Positions 8,587-13,860 of a stretch of DNA of 13,860 nt are shown here, in pieces. Numbering within the stretch: the first letter of the stretch is position 1; every line of letters begins with the position of its first letter. A program made the translations under genes and the position numbers. The notes beneath the pieces were generated by a model. It worked only from the letters and a program-made list of their open reading frames with translations. It had not been told where the DNA came from and did no database searches. The stretch is from Saprospiraceae bacterium (lineage in GTDB: Bacteria > Bacteroidota > Bacteroidia > Chitinophagales > Saprospiraceae), in the NCBI GenBank assembly GCA_013042795.1, contig JABDPK010000141.1:1-13860 (forward strand), read 5' to 3'.

Positions 8587-9180
8587 ATGTTAATCAAAGA
8601 GGTAGAATTTATTGGAAGTTTTGAACATGAAAGCCAGTGCCCAAAGACGAATCTGCCGGAATATGCTTTTATTGGTCGATCAAATGTGGGGAAATCATCC
8701 CTGATCAATGCCCTGACCGGACGTAAAGATATTGCCAGGATTTCATCAACACCTGGTAAAACACAGACCTTAAATTACTTTTTAGTCAATAATTCATGGT
8801 ACCTCGTTGATCTGCCTGGTTATGGCTATGCTAAAATCTCAAAAACGAAAAGAGAAAAATGGCGTAAAATGATAGATCGGTACCTTTCCTTGCGAAAATC
8901 GCTGTATTGTGTCATCTCTCTTATCGATGCCAGACACGAATTGCAAAAAAAAGATCTGGAATTCCTGGATTGGCTGGGAGAGAACAGGGTACCTTTTGCT
9001 ATTGCCTATACGAAAATTGATAAAGTAAAAAAGTCGCAAAGAGAAAATAATATCAGTAAAATCAGGAATGAATTGTTGAAATACTGGGAGGAATTACCTG
9101 CCCAATTTGCAACAAGTGCACATGATAATATCGGAATTAAGGAGATTTTAGATTTTATTGAGGAAATAAATAATAATTGA
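8587..9180 (+). CDS. engB: Ribosome biogenesis GTP-binding protein EngB/YsxC
   Basis: EngB (YsxC/YihA) is a small cytosolic GTPase needed for late assembly of the large ribosomal subunit. The 197-residue length is typical and all GTPase motifs are present in order: G1 GRSNVGKS at 30-37, G2 region with Thr55 in SSTPGKTQT, G3 DLPG at 75-78 followed by YGYAK, G4 TKID at 142-145, and G5 TSA at 176-178. The PGKTQTLNYF and DLPGYGYAK stretches are diagnostic of EngB among TRAFAC GTPases. The ATG start at 8587 gives the normal short N-terminal strand before G1; no Shine-Dalgarno sequence precedes it. It is the first gene of a rightward cluster: the acyltransferase starts 16 bases after its stop. Identification is firm. 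Confidence 0.96.
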   Translation: MLIKEVEFIGSFEHESQCPKTNLPEYAFIGRSNVGKSSLINALTGRKDIARISSTPGKTQTLNYFLVNNSWYLVDLPGYGYAKISKTKREKWRKMIDRYLSLRKSLYCVISLIDARHELQKKDLEFLDWLGENRVPFAIAYTKIDKVKKSQRENNISKIRNELLKYWEELPAQFATSAHDNIGIKEILDFIEEINNN

Positions 9181-9196
9181 TCAATTTTGTGTCAAG

Positions 9197-10891
9197 ATGA
9201 CCAAAAATTCTGAGAACCTTTCACATATCATACCTACTATTGAAGATTGGCCCATCAGTCAGTTTTCACAGGATAGAGACGAGTTCATACAGAGGCTGAT
9301 TGATTACACTATGAACAGGTTGCTTCAATCCAACAGCAATCCTTATGAGATATTGAGTAAGACATTGTACCTGGAAAGACAGCGGGTGAAAAATAATCCA
9401 TGGGCCGTTGATCCCCAGGATGAGAAGATATACCTTAAAACACTGACAAAGGAACTTGAAGACACTAAGAATGCAGAAGATCCGGCACAGGAAGAGTTGA
9501 AGATTCTCAGAAGGCTCGTACACAGGTATTCAGAAGAAATAATCGGGTTTTTTCTGCCAAAAACACACCGCTTTGCCAGGCGTTTTCTCACTTCGTTTTT
9601 CAAAAGAATATTCAATAACGGATGGGGTAGAGGTCAGAGATGGATATGGGGTAACAAAAAGGATCTGCTGAGGAAAATCAAGGTAGATGGACATGTAGAA
9701 GAGTTAAGAGCTTTATTTGAAAAAGGCACGGTAGTGATAGTCCCAACTCATTATTCCAATCTTGACTCAATTATGATCGGTTATGGACTTGATATGAAGG
9801 CCAGTATTCCGGCTTTTGCTTATGGCGCCGGCCTGAATCTTTACGACTACGAGATCCTGGCGTATTTTATGAATCGACTGGGTGCGTATAGGGTAGACCG
9901 GCGTAAAAAGAACCCAATCTATCTTGAAACCCTTAAAAGTATGGCAAGCCTGTCGCTGATAGAAGGCTTAAACCATATATTTTTCCCCGGCGGCACACGG
10001 TCAAGGTCAGGTGCAATTGAAGATAAACTCAAATTAGGCTTGCTTAATTCTGTAATAGATGCTCAAAGACATTGTATTGTAAATGATATTGATCAGAAGA
10101 TCTTTGTTATTCCACTTGCTCTTGGATATCATTTCGTATTTGAAGCATATGGCTTAACCAACCAGCACCTGAAAATTATCGGCAGGGAGAAATTTACAAG
10201 AAAGAGAAAAAGTGATTCCATTCTGAAAACCATACTTACATTCCTGAGGTTACTCCGACGACATGATTCCGAAGTTTACCTTTCATTTGGAAGACCAATG
10301 GATGTACTCGGCAACTATGTAGACAAGGATGGTGAGAGTTATGATGAACGAGGAAAGAAACTAAATATAGAAAAGTACTTCTCATTAGAGGATGTGCCTA
10401 ATCAGGATACACAAAGAGAATCTGTCTATACACGGATACTCGCCGAAAAGATCGTACATAGTTTTAAAGCTGAGAATATAATTCTCTCCAGTCACTTGCT
10501 GGCGTTCGTGGTATTTAACATCATTAAGAATCAGAACCCTGAACTGGACCTGTTCGACCTTTTAAAAATTTCCATCAAGGAAATCAGGATTCCAATTGAA
10601 GACGTTGTTGATCTGATAGGGTATTATCAGAAGATCCTGAATGAGAAATACAAGCAAGGGGAGGTTAAACTTTCGGAACCCTTGAAAGAGGATGCAATGG
10701 GTTGTTTTAAAGACGGGATGAGAAATGTAGGTATATATCATACAAGAAAAGTTCTTAAATTAATGGACCGAAAACATGTAGGAACTGAAGATCTTAGATT
10801 GCTTTATTATTATCACAATAAGATGAAGCACTACGAACTACCTGTTGACCGCCCTAACCTGAATGAGATTATACACACAGACCAGTTATAA
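9197..10891 (+). CDS. Glycerol-3-phosphate/1-acylglycerol-3-phosphate acyltransferase-like protein (PlsB/PlsC superfamily)
   Basis: A 564-residue protein with one acyltransferase domain, expected to move a fatty acyl group onto a glycerolipid precursor at the inner membrane. Four acyltransferase blocks can be seen: block I HYSNLD (His185, Asp190, the catalytic H-x4-D), block II GAYRVDRR at 229-236, block III FFPGGTRSRSG at about 262-272, and block IV VIPLALGYHF at 304-313. Block III has Gly265 where the usual PlsC-type FPEGTRS has Glu. About 160 residues precede the domain and 230 follow, rich in charged helices; no clear transmembrane helix is visible, so membrane contact may be peripheral. 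It is shorter than E. coli PlsB (about 800 residues) and far longer than PlsC. It starts at ATG 9197, 16 bases after engB, and its stop is 8 bases before the exonuclease start, so the three are likely one transcript. Whether it acylates sn-1, sn-2 or another acceptor is not resolved. Confidence 0.82.
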   Translation: MTKNSENLSHIIPTIEDWPISQFSQDRDEFIQRLIDYTMNRLLQSNSNPYEILSKTLYLERQRVKNNPWAVDPQDEKIYLKTLTKELEDTKNAEDPAQEELKILRRLVHRYSEEIIGFFLPKTHRFARRFLTSFFKRIFNNGWGRGQRWIWGNKKDLLRKIKVDGHVEELRALFEKGTVVIVPTHYSNLDSIMIGYGLDMKASIPAFAYGAGLNLYDYEILAYFMNRLGAYRVDRRKKNPIYLETLKSMASLSLIEGLNHIFFPGGTRSRSGAIEDKLKLGLLNSVIDAQRHCIVNDIDQKIFVIPLALGYHFVFEAYGLTNQHLKIIGREKFTRKRKSDSILKTILTFLRLLRRHDSEVYLSFGRPMDVLGNYVDKDGESYDERGKKLNIEKYFSLEDVPNQDTQRESVYTRILAEKIVHSFKAENIILSSHLLAFVVFNIIKNQNPELDLFDLLKISIKEIRIPIEDVVDLIGYYQKILNEKYKQGEVKLSEPLKEDAMGCFKDGMRNVGIYHTRKVLKLMDRKHVGTEDLRLLYYYHNKMKHYELPVDRPNLNEIIHTDQL

Positions 10892-10899
10892 ACGAGCGA

Positions 10900-11457
10900 T
10901 TGAACAATTATATAATATATGATCTTGAAGCCACCTGCTGGCTGGGAAGACCACCAAAAGGATTAAATGAGGTGATCGAGATTGGTGCCGTCCGTATCAA
11001 TGCCTATGGCGATGTACTTGGAAGATTTGAACGGTTTGTGAAGCCAACGATCAATCCTTTGTTATCCGGTTTTTGTAAAAAACTAACATCTATTTCGCAG
11101 CAACAGGTCAATAGTGCACAAACTTTTGACCGGGTTGTAATTGAATTTATGGAGTGGGGGGATTTGTTTAATGAAGAGACTTATGTCTGCTCATGGGGTA
11201 ACAATGATAAAAAGCTTCTAAATGATGATTGTCATTTACATAATATTGACACTGATTGGTTGGATAATTATGTAAATCTCAAGGATCAATATGACAGGTT
11301 AAAACATAACGGAAACAGTCATGTGAAAGGAACCTTAAAGAAAATTGTGATCAGGGAAGGATTTGAATTTACAGGTATTCAGCACAGGGCAATATCGGAT
11401 GCCGAAAACCTGGCCAAGATATTCCTCAAGTATTTTGATGAGTGGACATTTGTTTGA
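10900..11457 (+). CDS. DEDDh 3'-5' exonuclease, KapD/ERI-1-like
   Basis: A 185-residue cytosolic exonuclease of the DnaQ-like superfamily, expected to remove nucleotides from 3' ends of RNA or DNA with two metal ions. All five DEDDh residues are visible: Asp8 and Glu10 in YDLEATC (Exo I), Asp103 in WGNNDKKLL (Exo II), His162 and Asp167 in HRAISDAEN (Exo III). The WLG...NEVIEIGAV opening, the FVKPTINP stretch and the LTSI segment match the KapD/3'hExo/ERI-1 branch rather than the polymerase III epsilon branch, as I remember the families. The start is TTG at 10900, eight bases past the preceding stop; no in-frame ATG lies between, and the first catalytic residue is only eight codons in, so no later start is possible. 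It is the last gene of the engB cluster; no obvious terminator follows. Substrate is unknown; KapD is named for an effect on sporulation signalling in Bacillus that would not apply here. Confidence 0.85.
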   Translation: MNNYIIYDLEATCWLGRPPKGLNEVIEIGAVRINAYGDVLGRFERFVKPTINPLLSGFCKKLTSISQQQVNSAQTFDRVVIEFMEWGDLFNEETYVCSWGNNDKKLLNDDCHLHNIDTDWLDNYVNLKDQYDRLKHNGNSHVKGTLKKIVIREGFEFTGIQHRAISDAENLAKIFLKYFDEWTFV

Positions 11458-11574
11458 AAATAAAATAGGCTGCTTTGATAGTCAATTATCTTAAGTTTAT
11501 CTAAAAATTATAGATTCACGAACCTTTAGTATGAATTTTACCTTAAGTATGTTATAAACAATAAAATCACGTTA

Positions 11575-12288
11575 ATGAAAAATATCAAATTACTACTATT
11601 TACAATGCTGGGTCTGATGACCATGCCAGCTTTCAGCCAGAATGTATTATCTGAAGGAAGTATCAAAATGGAAATTACAGAGATAGATTCCGATAATGAA
11701 CAAATGGCAGCTCAACTGGAAATGTTAAGAGGTACAGCCACTGAATACTTTTTCAATGAAGAAAAATCGCTTGTATCTGCAGATATGATGGGTGGAATGA
11801 TTACCATGAAATCTCTTGTCAACAATGCGGATGAACATCTGACTTTTCTTTTTGATGCCATGGGCCAAAAAATGATGGTTAAGAGCACTAAAGAAGACAG
11901 AAAACAATTTGAAGAAGAGCAAAACGAAGCTATGGAAGGTGTTGAAATCGTATACGATGAGAGCTCAACCAAGGAGGTTTTAGGATATAAGTGTATAAAA
12001 GCTACACTAAGTGGAGAAGAAGTGCCATTAGGCTTTGAAATGTGGGTTGCACCTGATATTAAAGCCAGCAATAAGCTGATCCAGGGAATGCAGGCTTTCG
12101 AACTGAAAGGCTTTCCGCTTGAATATGTCCTTGAAATGGACGAATTCTCTATGACCTTTGCTGCTACTGAAGTATTGAAGACTGTGGATGCCGAAGTGTT
12201 CAAGCTGAAAACTGATGGTTATAAGGAAATGACATTTGAGGAGTTTCAGACTCAAATGGGCTCGATGGGTGGAGGAATGGGCTTCTGA
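11575..12288 (+). CDS. Secreted DUF4412-type protein
   Basis: A 237-residue exported protein of unknown function. Residues 1-21 form a signal peptide (Lys-rich start, hydrophobic core, Ala-Phe-Ser before a mature N-terminal Gln). The mature part opens with EGSIKMEITE and contains YFFNEEKSLV, a STKEVLGYKCIKATL segment (about 131-145) and EMWVAPDI. This is the pattern of the DUF4412 family common in Bacteroidota, probably a beta-rich periplasmic or surface-associated fold. It is notably rich in methionine (DMMGGMITM, MGQKMMV) and ends in a Gly-Met tail (MGSMGGGMGF). Its only mature cysteine is in YKCIKA. It starts at ATG 11575, separated by 117 bases from the exonuclease, so it may have its own promoter, though I could not find a convincing one. 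A strong terminator lies 33 bases after the stop. Family assignment is from recalled motif resemblance. Confidence 0.72.
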   Translation: MKNIKLLLFTMLGLMTMPAFSQNVLSEGSIKMEITEIDSDNEQMAAQLEMLRGTATEYFFNEEKSLVSADMMGGMITMKSLVNNADEHLTFLFDAMGQKMMVKSTKEDRKQFEEEQNEAMEGVEIVYDESSTKEVLGYKCIKATLSGEEVPLGFEMWVAPDIKASNKLIQGMQAFELKGFPLEYVLEMDEFSMTFAATEVLKTVDAEVFKLKTDGYKEMTFEEFQTQMGSMGGGMGF

Positions 12289-12320
12289 TGAAGTCTCAAT
12301 TCTTAAAGAATTAATAATTT

Positions 12321-12352
12321 AAGGTGCATGTTTTTCATGCGCCTTTTTTTTT
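12321..12352 (+). terminator. Intrinsic terminator of the DUF4412 gene
   Basis: AAGGTGCATG (12321-12330) pairs with CATGCGCCTT (12336-12345) to give a 10-bp stem with one G-T pair and a TTTTT loop, followed by T residues to 12352. It lies 33 bases after the DUF4412 stop. The loop and right arm are also the stop codon and final codons of the opposing glycosyltransferase gene. On the minus strand the hairpin is followed by mixed A/T rather than a T run, so it should act mainly rightward. Confidence 0.85.
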
Positions 12353-13447
12353 GAAATATCTGTCATAGCAAGCTACAATATCACTTATGTTGTATTTTTT
12401 CCTAAGGTGCTGATTAACAGCAGTATAGTCATATAAGCTTAAAGTAAGTAAGGCATTCCTGGTCTTTTCGATAAACTGATCTTGTCCATGATAAAAGCAG
12501 TAATCAAATCCAGCAGGTAAGTGTTCCTGATAGACCATTTTTTCAGGTAATACAGGCTGCAAACCACAGAACAGGGCTTCAATAACACTGATTCCAAGAA
12601 AGTCGTGTTCGGACGACACAGGTAGTATATGCGAACCTTTAATCAGCTGGATGTATTCCTCATAGCTTTCTGCATAACCGAAGTAATCAAACAATGAAGG
12701 GAAGCGTTCATAAAATTCAGTGATATGTTTTGGTGTGTTTTCATGATTTTGTCCCAGGAACCTGATTTTGAATTTGATTCCTTTATCAGCAAGATTCCTG
12801 CACATGTTTAAAAACAGGTCAGGTCTTTTATCATATTCCCATCTGTGATTCCATAATAATACGGGTAAATCAGATTTATGATCCAGAGCTGGTTTTATAC
12901 TTTCAATTAATTGAAAATCAATACCTAAGGGTATGACATCTGATTTAGATAAAAGGGTAGATTCAAGCATATTGTACTTGTAATCCGGAAGCCTGGTCAT
13001 CAATTCAATGGCTGCTGCTATAAAACTTTTCCTATGGTACTGAGAATTGAATAAAACAGCATCAGCTACAAGACAGGATTTCAGATTAATGAATCCATAA
13101 TGTTTTTCCTGATTGTTAGAATCACGATCCAGTTTAGAGACAGGATATGTCAGCTGATTTTCATGCATATAGTATAAAAAAGGGATATCATGCCATTCCT
13201 TACTTAACAAGCCCTTTAGAAAGCCTAGATCAAGCATACTGCTGCAAACAACCAAATGCGGTAATTCTTTCCTGGAACTCATTACTTCAGATAAGTAGAT
13301 AGCAGATCCTTCCATACGCCATTTCCAGAATCTACCAGGCATAGTGATTAGTTCGATTGTGTGATCACTATGGTTAATAATATCGTCAGCCCATTTTTTA
13401 TGAGATCCGGTATAATAGGGTTCCAGTATTAATATATTCAGCTTCAA
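12335..13447 (-). CDS. Glycosyltransferase resembling tRNA-queuosine alpha-mannosyltransferase (GTDC1/QTMAN, DUF3524)
   Basis: A 370-residue GT-B glycosyltransferase. Its N-terminal half matches, as I remember it, the DUF3524 domain of vertebrate GTDC1 (QTMAN), which adds mannose to queuosine of tRNA-Asp. The shared landmarks are LEPYYTGSHKKWADD (8-22), MPGRFWKWRMEGSAIYLS (37-54), HENQLTYPV (95-103), SCLVADAVLFNSQYHRKSF (124-142) and a LPDY stretch near 153. The donor half has LWNHRWEYDKRPD (198-210) and the acidic/glycine site EHDFLGISVIEALFCGLQP (280-298). The frame is open to a TTG at 13480, but I chose the TTG at 13447. It gives the family opening KLNILILEPYY, and a putative promoter box (13465-13472) lies inside the longer version. 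It is cytosolic, with no signal peptide. Its end overlaps the convergent terminator. The domain call is strong; a tRNA substrate in this organism is inference, since no queuosine gene is in the window. Confidence 0.82.
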   Translation of the reverse strand: MKLNILILEPYYTGSHKKWADDIINHSDHTIELITMPGRFWKWRMEGSAIYLSEVMSSRKELPHLVVCSSMLDLGFLKGLLSKEWHDIPFLYYMHENQLTYPVSKLDRDSNNQEKHYGFINLKSCLVADAVLFNSQYHRKSFIAAAIELMTRLPDYKYNMLESTLLSKSDVIPLGIDFQLIESIKPALDHKSDLPVLLWNHRWEYDKRPDLFLNMCRNLADKGIKFKIRFLGQNHENTPKHITEFYERFPSLFDYFGYAESYEEYIQLIKGSHILPVSSEHDFLGISVIEALFCGLQPVLPEKMVYQEHLPAGFDYCFYHGQDQFIEKTRNALLTLSLYDYTAVNQHLRKKYNISDIVACYDRYFKKKGA

Positions 13448-13464
13448 TAGAAAAAAGTGTACGC

Positions 13465-13494
13465 CAAAGTTACAAATCAATCAATAGAGGAAAG
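13465..13494 (-). promoter_or_regulatory. Putative Bacteroidota-type promoter of the QTMAN-like gene
   Basis: Read leftward, TAACTTTG (13472-13465) fits the -7 consensus TAnnTTTG exactly. A CTTTC stretch 17-18 bases upstream is a partial -33 match (TTTG expected). Transcription would begin near 13460, leaving a leader of roughly 12-15 bases before the TTG at 13447. This favours 13447 over 13480 as the translation start. Confidence 0.5.
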
Positions 13495-13495
13495 T

Positions 13496-13701
13496 CTCTA
13501 ATCCTATTTAACATAATATAAATTATAGGAAAAATATGGAGATTGGAATATGATCGATTGAATCTGTTAATTAATACAATTAAAGTGCATTGACTAAATC
13601 CAATTTAAAAGAACGAAGACTATGTTTCCAGGATTGAAAAAGAAAAATTAAATGATAGATTGGAATGTAAATAATGATTCATTTTCTTTTGGTATGAGCA
13701 T
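13496..13701. other. AT-rich intergenic stretch with nothing recognised
   Basis: This is the left part of a 413-base gap without a recognised gene. Stop codons are frequent in all frames, and I see no hairpin with a T run, no tRNA fold and no repeat array. A short sequence (AGATTGGAAT) occurs twice, near 13540 and 13660, which is not meaningful at this composition. Confidence 0.6.
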
Positions 13702-13741
13702 AAAAAAAAACTAGTGCCGAGTACAGCTACCCAGACACTAG
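13702..13741 (-). terminator. Strong intrinsic terminator on the minus strand
   Basis: Read leftward, CTAGTG (13741-13736) pairs with CACTAG (13716-13711). After a one-base bulge, the stem continues as CTGGGT (13734-13729) with ACTCGG (13722-13717), including two G-T pairs, closing on an AGCTGT loop. Nine T residues follow (13710-13702). It would end a leftward transcript from the right. No gene lies between it and the window edge, except possibly the tail of a reading frame stopping at 13790. Confidence 0.8.
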
Positions 13742-13770
13742 CCAATCATTATAGAACAACTTCCATTAGT
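13702..13770 (-). ncRNA. Candidate small RNA of about 65-70 nt
   Basis: A promoter match at 13775-13805 and the strong terminator at 13702-13741 face the same way and are only some 65-70 bases apart, so they could define a short leftward RNA. About 28 nt of single-stranded 5' sequence would precede the terminator hairpin. The 5' part contains only a five-codon ATG frame (13766-13749), so a coding role is unlikely. The alternative is that the terminator serves a gene entering from the right: one minus-strand frame runs 22 codons from the window edge to a TGA at 13790. I do not recognise a known RNA family. Confidence 0.33.
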
Positions 13771-13774
13771 ATTC

Positions 13775-13805
13775 CAAATATACAATAATTCAGTTAGTTT
13801 GTAAA
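13775..13805 (-). promoter_or_regulatory. Putative Bacteroidota-type promoter facing left
   Basis: Read leftward, TTTA (13805-13802), a 19-base spacer, then TATATTTG (13782-13775). The consensus is TTTG, about 19 bases, TAnnTTTG, so only the last base of the -33 element differs. A start site near 13768-13771 is expected. The local sequence is very AT-rich, which raises the chance of a random match, but the spacing is right and a terminator lies just downstream. Confidence 0.45.
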
Positions 13806-13860
13806 TACATTTTGAAAAATAAATTTTTGTAAAAATAAAAAGTCAGATTTCTAATGAAAT

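Noticed and set aside
9343..9615. A 90-codon minus-strand frame inside the acyltransferase gene
   Set aside because: It is low-complexity Ser/Leu sequence opposite a conserved coding region, with no independent support.
11458..11574. Promoter or terminator in the gap between the exonuclease and DUF4412 genes
   Set aside because: Hairpins here are weak and lack a T run, and no TAnnTTTG box with an upstream TTG at proper spacing was found.
11712..12203. An open frame of 163 codons antisense to the DUF4412 gene
   Set aside because: It is Ser/Thr-rich with no recognisable domain and lies entirely opposite a gene with a signal peptide and a terminator. It is a composition shadow.
13448..13480. 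N-terminal extension of the QTMAN-like protein (eleven residues)
   Set aside because: It contains a promoter-like box, and the extra residues do not fit the family opening.
13790..13858. Possible tail of a leftward gene entering from the right edge (22 codons to TGA at 13790)
   Set aside because: The translation is Phe/Tyr/Lys/Asn-rich, as expected from random AT-rich sequence. It is too short to judge and is kept only as the alternative explanation for the terminator at 13702-13741.
1..13860. Mobile element, phage, CRISPR, toxin-antitoxin or defence genes
   Set aside because: No transposase, integrase, repeat array, terminal inverted repeat or known defence domain was seen; all clear genes are chromosomal housekeeping or envelope types.

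Overview
This 13.9-kb AT-rich window looks like chromosomal DNA from a member of the Bacteroidota. The evidence is the gene content: a short-type RecQ, an SMC of the Bacteroidota subtype, a DUF4412 protein, a small outer-membrane beta-barrel protein and a large single-chain glycerolipid acyltransferase. Putative promoters also resemble the Bacteroidota pattern (TTTG, about 19 bases, TAnnTTTG), and starts lack Shine-Dalgarno sequences. Four of the nine complete genes appear to start at GTG or TTG. I see no transposase, phage gene, CRISPR array, tRNA or rRNA, so this reads as housekeeping chromosome rather than an accessory island.

Layout from left to right. The 3' part of recQ (1-840) overlaps by 20 bases a GT4-type glycosyltransferase gene (821-1933), in the same direction. 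Running leftward and overlapping the end of the glycosyltransferase by 11 bases is an oligopeptidase B gene with an N-terminal export-type segment (1923-4124). Divergent from it is smc (4208-7768), closed by a strong intrinsic terminator. A leftward outer-membrane beta-barrel gene (7875-8507) is divergent from a rightward cluster: engB (8587-9180), a PlsB/PlsC-superfamily acyltransferase (9197-10891) and a DEDDh exonuclease (10900-11457). A separate rightward gene for a secreted DUF4412 protein (11575-12288) ends at a terminator whose hairpin reaches into the last codons of a leftward glycosyltransferase gene (12335-13447). The last 413 bases hold no recognised gene, but do hold a promoter for that glycosyltransferase and, on the minus strand, a promoter/terminator pair that could define a very small RNA.

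How the genes relate: recQ, smc and engB serve DNA repair, chromosome organisation and ribosome assembly. The acyltransferase sits in envelope lipid synthesis, and the barrel, DUF4412 protein and probably the oligopeptidase act at or beyond the inner membrane. The tight spacing of engB, acyltransferase and exonuclease suggests one transcript.

The two most interesting items are the leftward glycosyltransferase, which resembles vertebrate GTDC1/QTMAN (the enzyme that mannosylates queuosine in tRNA-Asp), and the candidate minus-strand small RNA near the right end. SMC also lacks the usual Q-loop glutamine.
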